64,000 nt of DNA from Corallococcus coralloides DSM 2259 (GTDB lineage Bacteria > Myxococcota > Myxococcia > Myxococcales > Myxococcaceae), in the NCBI RefSeq assembly GCF_000255295.1, contig NC_017030.1, forward strand, positions 3,038,001 through 3,102,000. Direction: 5' to 3'. Below, in pieces: positions 59,301 to 64,000 of this stretch. Within the stretch, counting starts at the first letter, position 1; every line of letters begins with the position of its first letter. The notes beneath the pieces are model-generated. The model was not told the DNA's origin. It ran no database searches and saw only the letters and a list, made by a program, of their open reading frames with translations. Position numbers and translations under genes: made by a program.

Positions 59301-62300
59301 GAGATCTACGCCAACGCGCTGGAGAACGCGGAGATGGGGTTCCTCTCCGCCACGCGCGCGCTGCGCGAGCTGCCGGAGGACCCGCGCTCGCTGGAGCTGT
59401 GCATCCAGCTGGTGGACAAGGCGGAGGCGCCCGAGGAGCTGTGCGCGGTGCTGACCGAGGTGGCCCCCAAGGCCAGCGACGCGGCCCGCGCGGAGCTGTA
59501 CCGCGCGCTCGCCCGGATGCAGGTGGACCTGGGTGAGCCGGCCGAAGCGCTCCAGTCGTGGAAGCGCGTGCTGGAGCTCAAGCCCACGGACACCGAGGCG
59601 CTGGATGGCACCGCGCGGCTGGTGGCCTCGACGGGCCGTCCCTCGGAGCTGCTGGAGGTGCTGCGCCGTCAGCTCGCGCTGTCGGAGGAGCCGGCGCGGC
59701 GCGCGGCGGTGCTCCACCAGATTGGCGCGTTGCAGGAGGAGCAGCTCAAGGATCCGCTGGGCGCGCTGGCCACGTTCCGGCGCCTCCTGGAGCTGCAGCC
59801 GGACGACGCGGTCGCGCTCGCGCGCATGGACAGCCTCTGCCAGAAGCAGGAGCGCTGGCCGGAGCTCGCGGACGTCCTCGCGCGGCGCATCGCGCTGATG
59901 CCGCCGGAGGAGGGCCTGGAGCTGAAGTTCCGCCTGGCGACGGTGCGCGAGTCCAAGCTGCTCGACAAGGCGGGCGCGCTGTCGCTGTTCGGCGAGGTGC
60001 TGTCCATGCAGCCCAACCACCCGGGCGCGGTGGGCCGCATGGAAGCCATCGTGGCGCGCGAGCCGCAGAACCTGCTCGCGGTGGAGACGCTGCTGCGCGC
60101 CTTCCGCGCGAGCGGCGACGTCACGCGGCTGGCGCAGCTGATCGAGACGCGCGTGGGCGTGTCGCCGGACGCCATCGAGCGCAAGCAGCTGCTCGGCGAG
60201 CTGGCCACGCTGCGTGAGACGCAGGGCGAGGGCGAGCTGGCCTTCCTCGCGCTCTACCGCGGCTTCAAGGAAGACCCGAACGACAGCGAGGTCCGCCGCC
60301 GCCTGGAGAACGCCACCGACGTCGCGGGCAGCTACGACGAGCTGGTGGTGCTCTACGAGGAGGCCCTGCCGCGCATCGCCGAGGCCGCCGACGCGGCCCA
60401 GGTGTGCCTCAAGCTGGGCCAGGTGCTGGAGACGCGCCTGCGCGACCCGGATCGCGCGGTGTCCTACTTCGAGCGTGCGCGCACGCTGCACACGTCGGTG
60501 CAGCAGAGCTCGCTCGTCGCGTTGGACCGCCTCTACCTGCACCTGGAGGCATGGCCGGAGCTGGCCGGCGTGCTGGAGGCGCTGGCCACCGGCGCGACCC
60601 AGCCCGCGGACAAGATCGGCTTCCTCTTCCGCCTGGGGCAGCTCTACCAGGAGCGGATGGACAGCCCGGACCGCGCCGCGGGGGCCTACGAGGCCATCCT
60701 CGCGCTGGATCCGTCGCACCTCGCCTCGGCGCGGCTGCTGGAGGGCATCTACGAGGGCGCGGGCGCGTCCGAGAAGCTCTACGCCATCCTGAAGCTCCAG
60801 GCGGACAAGGTCTCCGGCAGCGAGCGGGACCGCGTCCTGGGCAAGATGGCGCAGGTGTCGGCCGAGGGGCTGTCGGACCTGGGCCGCTCCATCGACCTGT
60901 ACCGCGAGCTGCTGGCGAAGAACCCGCGCAACGAGCAGGTCTTCAACGCGCTGGAGTCGCTGTACGAGCGCGCGGACCGTCCGCAGGAGCTGCGCGAGAT
61001 GCTCGAGGGCCGCCTGGCCATCACGCTGGATCCGCGTGAGGTGGTGCGCCTCAACGAGCGCCTGGGCCGCGTGGTGTACCGCCTGCTCAAGCAGCCGGAA
61101 GCGGCGGTGCCGTACTTCAAGGCGGCGCTGGACCGCGACGCGCGCCACCGCGGCGTGCTGGACACGCTGCGCGAGCTGTACGACGAGACCGGTCAGCGCG
61201 AGGAGCTGGTGGGCGTGCTGCGCCGCCTCATCCCGCTGCAGGACAGCAGCGACGGTGTGAAGGCGCTCCGCCTGCGGATGGCGGAGGTGCTCGCGGGCAT
61301 GGGCCGGCGCGAGGAGTCGCTGGACGCGGCCCGCCGCGCGCTGGAGGTGGAGCCGCACGCTGTTGCCGACCTGGAGCGCGTGTACGCGCTGTCCGTGTCG
61401 CTGCGCGCGTGGAACGACGCCGTGCGCGCCCTGGAGCTCAAGGTCCAGGTGCACCTGGCGACCGAAGAGCGCGACCCCGCCATCGCCGCGTACTTCACGG
61501 TCGCGGACCTGTGGGAAGGGCAGGGCGGCAAGCCGGAGCTGTCCGCCGGCGCGCTGGAGAAGGTGCTGGAGCTCGACCCCGCCAACCGCACCGCCTACGA
61601 GCGCGTGTGCACGCTGTACCGCGCGAACAACGACTGGCGCGCCTACGCCACGGTGATGGACCGCTACATGCCCCACCTCGTCACGGACGAGGAGAAGATG
61701 GCGGCGCTGCGGGAGATCGCCCGGGTACAGGAGGAGCGCCTGGGCCAGAAGGACGTGGCCTTCCTGGCGCTCTGCCGCGCGCTGCAACTGGACGCGGCCG
61801 AGGACGCGCTGCGCGAAGAGGTGGAGCGGCTCGCGGACGAGACGGGCAGCCACGAGGAACTGGCGGCGGTCTACGAGGAGGTCGCGGACGAGCTGCCGCG
61901 CGGCCCGCTCGCGGAGCGCATCTACGCCACGCTCGCGCGCATCCACGACTCGCGGCTGGATGATCCGCAGGCCGCGGAGGCCGCGTTCCGGAAGATCCTC
62001 GAGTTCGACCCCACCAACGCCACCGCGCTGGACGGGCTGGCGGCGGTGTTCCAGCGGCGCGGCCGCGACCGCGAGTACGTCGTCGCGCTGGAGCAGAAGC
62101 TGGAGGCGGCGGGCTCCATCGAGGCGCGCAAGGGCATCCTCAAGGAGATCGCCCGCGTCTGGGACGAGACGCTGGACGACCCCACGGAGGCCGCCAGCGC
62201 CCTGCTGCGCGCGCTGGAGCTGGAGCCGGACCTGGAGACGCTCGGCGTCCTCACGAACCTCTACCGGCGCGGGAACGCGTTCCGCGACGTGGCCACCACG

Positions 62301-64000
62301 CTGCTCCGGGCCCGCGACCTCGCGGCGTCCAACGAGGAGCGTGCGCGCATCCAGGTGGAGGTGGCGACCGTCTACGAGCGCGACCTCAAGGACGACGAGT
62401 CCGCGGTCTCCGCGTTCCGCATGGCGCTGGAGTTCGACCCCTACAACCGCGAGGCGCTGGAGTCGCTGGAGCGGCTGCACACGCGGTTGGACCAGCCGGC
62501 GGACCTGCTCGCCATCTACGAGCGGATGCTGGAGCTGTCGCAGGACTACCGCGAGAAGGTCCGCGTCCTCTTCCGCAGCGCGACCATCTGGGAGGACACG
62601 TACCAGAACCCGGCCAACGCCGACGCGTGCGTGGAGGGCGTGCTCTCCATCGACCCTCAGAACGTGCCGGCCATCAAGTCCCTCATCCGGCTGCGCCGCG
62701 CGCAGTCCCGGTGGGAGGACCTCCTCCTCGCGTACGAGCGGCAGCTCGCGCTCGCCACCAGTCCGCAGGAGCAGGCGGAGCTGTACGTGGAGATGGGCAA
62801 CGTCCAGTACCAGAACCTCAAGGCCGTGGACCGCGCGGTGAACAGCTACCACGCGGCGCTCGCTACGGACCCCGAGTCCCGTCAGGCGCTGCACGCCCTG
62901 GGCAACCTCTACGAGCGCAGCGGCAACTGGCCCTTCGCGCTGGAGATGCTCCAGAAGGAAGCGCAGGTCGTGGGCAGCGACCCGGCGGCGGTGGAGCTGT
63001 GGCACCGCCTGGGGAAGATCAACGAGGACATGCTCTCGGACATGTCGAGCGCGCGGAACGCGTACCAGCAGGCGCTCGCCATCGACCCGGGCCACCTGCC
63101 CACCATCCGCGCCCTCAAGGGCATCCAGGAGCAGGAGCAGGACTGGAGCGGCTACGAGCAGACGCTGCTGCAGGAGGCGCAGCAGACGGATGATCCGGCC
63201 GCCAAGGGCAAGGCCCTGCTGGACGTCGCGCGCTACCACGCGGAGACGCGCGAGGACCGCGACACGGCCACGCCCTACTGGGAGGAGACGCTCAAGCACG
63301 TCCCGGACAGCCTGGAGGCGGCGCGCCCGCTGGCGGACGTCTACATCGCGCGCGAGGACTGGTCGTCCGCGGAGCGGATGCTGGACATCGTCACGCGCAA
63401 GATGGCGGAGAAGGCCATGGCGGAGAAGGACCCCGCCATCGCGCAGGACCTCTGCCGCCAGCTCTACCGGCTGGGCTACGTGACGGAGAAGCTGGGCCGC
63501 CGCGACAAGGCCCTGTCCTCGTACGAGAAGGCCTACGGCCTGGACGCCACGTACCTGCCCGCGCTCGAGGGCTACGGCAACCTGCTGGTGCAGGCGAAGC
63601 GGTACGAGGACGCGCTCAAGGTCTTCCAGACCATCCTCATCCACCACCGCGAGGAGCTGACGGACCTGGAGGTCGTGGAGGTCTACTGGCAGCTGGGCGA
63701 CGTGCACGCCGCGCTCGGCCAGACGGACCGGGCGCAGAACCACTTCGAGAAGGCGCTCGCCATCGACCCGCAGCACGAGCAGACGCTGCGCGCGCTGGTG
63801 ACGCTGATGGACAAGGCGGGCAACTACGACAAGTCCGCGGAGCTTCGCCAGGAGCTCGTCAACAGCCTGGAGGGCGAGGCCAAGGTCAAGGTCTACCTGG
63901 AGCTGGGCCGCATCGCGCGCGACGAGCTGCACGACCCGTACATGGCCATCGACGCGTTCACCGGCGCCCTCAAGACGCAGCCGGACGCGCCGGAGGTGAT
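53313..64000 (+). CDS. gltI: Giant TPR protein GltI (AgmK), 3' end beyond window
   Basis: Open from ATG 53313 ([20 protein letters not shown]) to the right edge, at least 3562 codons with no stop. Frame was checked at the start, near 58020 and at the end. It has no signal peptide, so cytoplasmic. The whole visible length is a diverged array of about 34-residue TPR-like units, with LxLLxxL-type helices and recurring cores such as [44 protein letters not shown] and [19 protein letters not shown] turns. Size, cytoplasmic character and place fit AgmK/GltI, an interior scaffold of the gliding machine. gltJ (agmX) would be expected downstream, outside the window. The opposite strand carries a 10.6-kb ORF shadow. 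Confidence 0.92.
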   Translation, partial: MEQPSAPARPTLRVTDDRSFVETEAALEKTGRVEELIRLYEGRSRDVPTEEAARLLCRAAELAHERQRNAPRAEDLLKRALLVAKDPMPALRGLKRLHEIRQDSSSLVDVLERLGAATQGEESAGHYLKAADLYEQKLFRRDRAVLCLQRAARVKPDRATFRRVRQLLLSEERFQPAFEALQRERAALGDAGMAEEYAALAERLVDDPTEHALAQQVLDVARELDPQNARADKAIRAMQRFEQVWRDKVRMLRGMSLEERDRKSAARLSLLVAKLFAWYDPGSAAKVKEALDRCFLLWPGMPEALTLIERMAGRAGDYGPALAQLEAMAGEARDRTAQVDLWLRVGTLKLGRMNDAAGALAAFEKAVAADASRADAASLAAELMLGQERYADAVATLERYLGTVKDRAQQASLRLRLADLCMQQLQDADAAREHLEAALKLEPTNALAAFQLSRLLAEDEKLDEVLPLLELAMLAPRPRAERVAFCEALALMFEEQENARGAFEVLARALELEPGRPLLLNTVVEHAEKANAQPALAHALLRAAQGATPPAVAVALWRHLAQLLQGPLADPVRAEAAWREVLARAPGDTAASEAVKSLQAAAALADDPKTRLETDIARREAAGASPVELEPLVRQWVQLAPEDMQAVQRLQALCVALSKFEEAAALAGKLATLSETQLERNEWTARQAKLYAERLNRQEDAADLFLALLAENVSTGVVVGGLERLAAGGVRTAALTDALANHYGRTGDHQRQVAALQQQLEATTDAPTRKRLLTVLAGIHEKQLADSRAAFDTRLRMVREEPKDESGRAETARLARDLSAHAELGRVLRTLATESEDPVLAVQLLSEASVLAEEGGMAAEAITALEAALSRSPESPQVLQRLVRLYGRAGRSADAETLLRKRIHATRGPERLDLLLRLVDLNVELGRPQQAAEALQSAISHGGEEGRHLPRLAELYEKAGMQRELGDTLARMIGLAETAGDADHVSRLKLRRAQLLQGSQDGSAEAVQSYADLLRQRPSDPDALSALEAMLASGPSREAAARALIPAYERTKEHRKLVATLDVLAEVARDDAGRVQALRHAAQVHLAHLRQPELAFASLARAMRLAPADGGLRAAARQAAEDADALDSFAEILSELTEEGDVGPARAALLRELAEVQEKKLDDRPGAVKALRALLELEPGNLDSLRALQRLHRAGEEWAALAEVLEKLAAAIQEPADQLVCLREAALLHEAKLTDKESAASAWRAIAERDPAQREAATALDRLYTDLNRPKDLAWTLTLRRNQEGQSPQGREVSFRLAELLRTVLDDANAALGLYKRILTEDPGHPGARAALEAWVKAAVPMSGAALEVLDKVLEQVGDHARRVALRETRMESALTVEKIILAGEVRRIYERDMQQPSLAFMSAVKAFANDLDREGVRPDLERLARDTGSHEVLAEIYESTAVELTAGDPATLDLLRRAAELRESLDQPEEATRLWKNLLADAPQDRQALEALSRLYEKGQNAKSLSEVYARQAQLSTDPEARLGLLLKAGEAYASAGEDAKAIEVLRSALAIRKVPEGLLALDKLYAKTRHFVEQADVLDQLAELAPDEPGRRAYLLRRAQLLEKEVGPTEALPVYRRLLELSPGDGQVVAGLERLLAHDGPRLEAARLLEPVYRGLNDTRKLVDVLEVLLPGVPPEKRLERLQEIAVLREGLGQTSLAFVARLRAFNELPAEAGVRDELERLAADSGSFEEVAAAYEDQLERDPAEPLAGDLWRRLAAIYDNRLKRYDLAVRALEQVSRRDPMNKPVLEAIARVHRRTGAHRELALVMRRQVAAEPNASSQINLLFELAHLAEETLADKSLAAQAYREVLERRPENANALKLLGRVLADMERWAELAQHVEREIQMADARDAQEEASDLRVRLGRLKVSRLDDPRGALELYQAVLARRAGHPGAVGALEELARSESPLRGAAASALEPIFASVGNHLKQVEMLESRASAEAVPQERAALLRRIAEIYANALENAEMGFLSATRALRELPEDPRSLELCIQLVDKAEAPEELCAVLTEVAPKASDAARAELYRALARMQVDLGEPAEALQSWKRVLELKPTDTEALDGTARLVASTGRPSELLEVLRRQLALSEEPARRAAVLHQIGALQEEQLKDPLGALATFRRLLELQPDDAVALARMDSLCQKQERWPELADVLARRIALMPPEEGLELKFRLATVRESKLLDKAGALSLFGEVLSMQPNHPGAVGRMEAIVAREPQNLLAVETLLRAFRASGDVTRLAQLIETRVGVSPDAIERKQLLGELATLRETQGEGELAFLALYRGFKEDPNDSEVRRRLENATDVAGSYDELVVLYEEALPRIAEAADAAQVCLKLGQVLETRLRDPDRAVSYFERARTLHTSVQQSSLVALDRLYLHLEAWPELAGVLEALATGATQPADKIGFLFRLGQLYQERMDSPDRAAGAYEAILALDPSHLASARLLEGIYEGAGASEKLYAILKLQADKVSGSERDRVLGKMAQVSAEGLSDLGRSIDLYRELLAKNPRNEQVFNALESLYERADRPQELREMLEGRLAITLDPREVVRLNERLGRVVYRLLKQPEAAVPYFKAALDRDARHRGVLDTLRELYDETGQREELVGVLRRLIPLQDSSDGVKALRLRMAEVLAGMGRREESLDAARRALEVEPHAVADLERVYALSVSLRAWNDAVRALELKVQVHLATEERDPAIAAYFTVADLWEGQGGKPELSAGALEKVLELDPANRTAYERVCTLYRANNDWRAYATVMDRYMPHLVTDEEKMAALREIARVQEERLGQKDVAFLALCRALQLDAAEDALREEVERLADETGSHEELAAVYEEVADELPRGPLAERIYATLARIHDSRLDDPQAAEAAFRKILEFDPTNATALDGLAAVFQRRGRDREYVVALEQKLEAAGSIEARKGILKEIARVWDETLDDPTEAASALLRALELEPDLETLGVLTNLYRRGNAFRDVATTLLRARDLAASNEERARIQVEVATVYERDLKDDESAVSAFRMALEFDPYNREALESLERLHTRLDQPADLLAIYERMLELSQDYREKVRVLFRSATIWEDTYQNPANADACVEGVLSIDPQNVPAIKSLIRLRRAQSRWEDLLLAYERQLALATSPQEQAELYVEMGNVQYQNLKAVDRAVNSYHAALATDPESRQALHALGNLYERSGNWPFALEMLQKEAQVVGSDPAAVELWHRLGKINEDMLSDMSSARNAYQQALAIDPGHLPTIRALKGIQEQEQDWSGYEQTLLQEAQQTDDPAAKGKALLDVARYHAETREDRDTATPYWEETLKHVPDSLEAARPLADVYIAREDWSSAERMLDIVTRKMAEKAMAEKDPAIAQDLCRQLYRLGYVTEKLGRRDKALSSYEKAYGLDATYLPALEGYGNLLVQAKRYEDALKVFQTILIHHREELTDLEVVEVYWQLGDVHAALGQTDRAQNHFEKALAIDPQHEQTLRALVTLMDKAGNYDKSAELRQELVNSLEGEAKVKVYLELGRIARDELHDPYMAIDAFTGALKTQPDAPEV

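Noticed and set aside
53286..63932. 3548-codon minus-strand ORF
   Set aside because: It is antisense to the TPR gene gltI, its protein is Arg/Leu/Val/Gln/His-rich as expected from reading GC-rich codons backwards, and it has no recognisable domain.

Overview
The window reads as chromosomal DNA of a myxobacterium (order Myxococcales, most like the Corallococcus/Myxococcus/Archangium group). The evidence is very high G+C with extreme third-position GC, many lipoproteins and TPR proteins, an FHA-type AAA+ regulator, and above all a gliding (Glt) motility cluster in the known Myxococcus gene order. The genus is an inference. No phage, insertion sequence, CRISPR array, tRNA or rRNA gene was recognised.

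Layout. 1-8.6 kb: 5' part of prfA (RF1, cut by the window edge), a 39-residue basic mini-protein, a CapA-like lipoprotein, a TPR protein, a CNNM/CBS transporter, a zinc alcohol dehydrogenase with a small partner, and an ion-channel-like gene broken by an internal deletion and frameshift. 8.9-15.9 kb: smc, a lipoprotein, an FHA-AAA+ regulator that lacks GAFTGA, and a small helical protein. 16-20.9 kb: glutaredoxin, groEL and groES with a sigma70-like promoter plus CIRCE, a second perfect CIRCE in the divergent region, two unrecognised genes, a NUDIX hydrolase and rpoZ. 21-25.7 kb: an NmrA-type reductase, DoxX, phosphoglucomutase and an AmpG-like permease.

25.8-30.7 kb (minus strand) is a tight five-gene operon: lipoprotein B, ECF sigma factor, zinc anti-sigma with a DUF4384-like domain, a caspase-fold protease fused to a predicted beta-barrel, and lipoprotein A. 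The outer two lipoproteins look like paralogs, and the sigma, anti-sigma and caspase genes are joined by ATGA overlaps. I regard this as the best candidate for an undescribed system: an envelope signalling and proteolysis device.

31-42.8 kb: an overlapping nucleotidyltransferase/metallophosphoesterase pair, a GldA-F-G-like ABC transporter with a DUF4340 lipoprotein, lysC, a dimethylformamidase-like/NHL lipoprotein, and a zinc-finger DnaC/DnaI-like ATPase with an unknown partner. 43.0-64.0 kb: gltD (agmU), gltE (aglT), gltF, gltG, gltH, an RG-rich TPR protein and the giant TPR gene gltI (agmK), which runs off the right edge. These encode most of one arm of the Agl-Glt trans-envelope gliding machine.

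All functional names come from motif recognition by eye; no database search was run. Start codons were chosen from ribosome-binding sites, signal peptides and overlaps, and are noted where uncertain.
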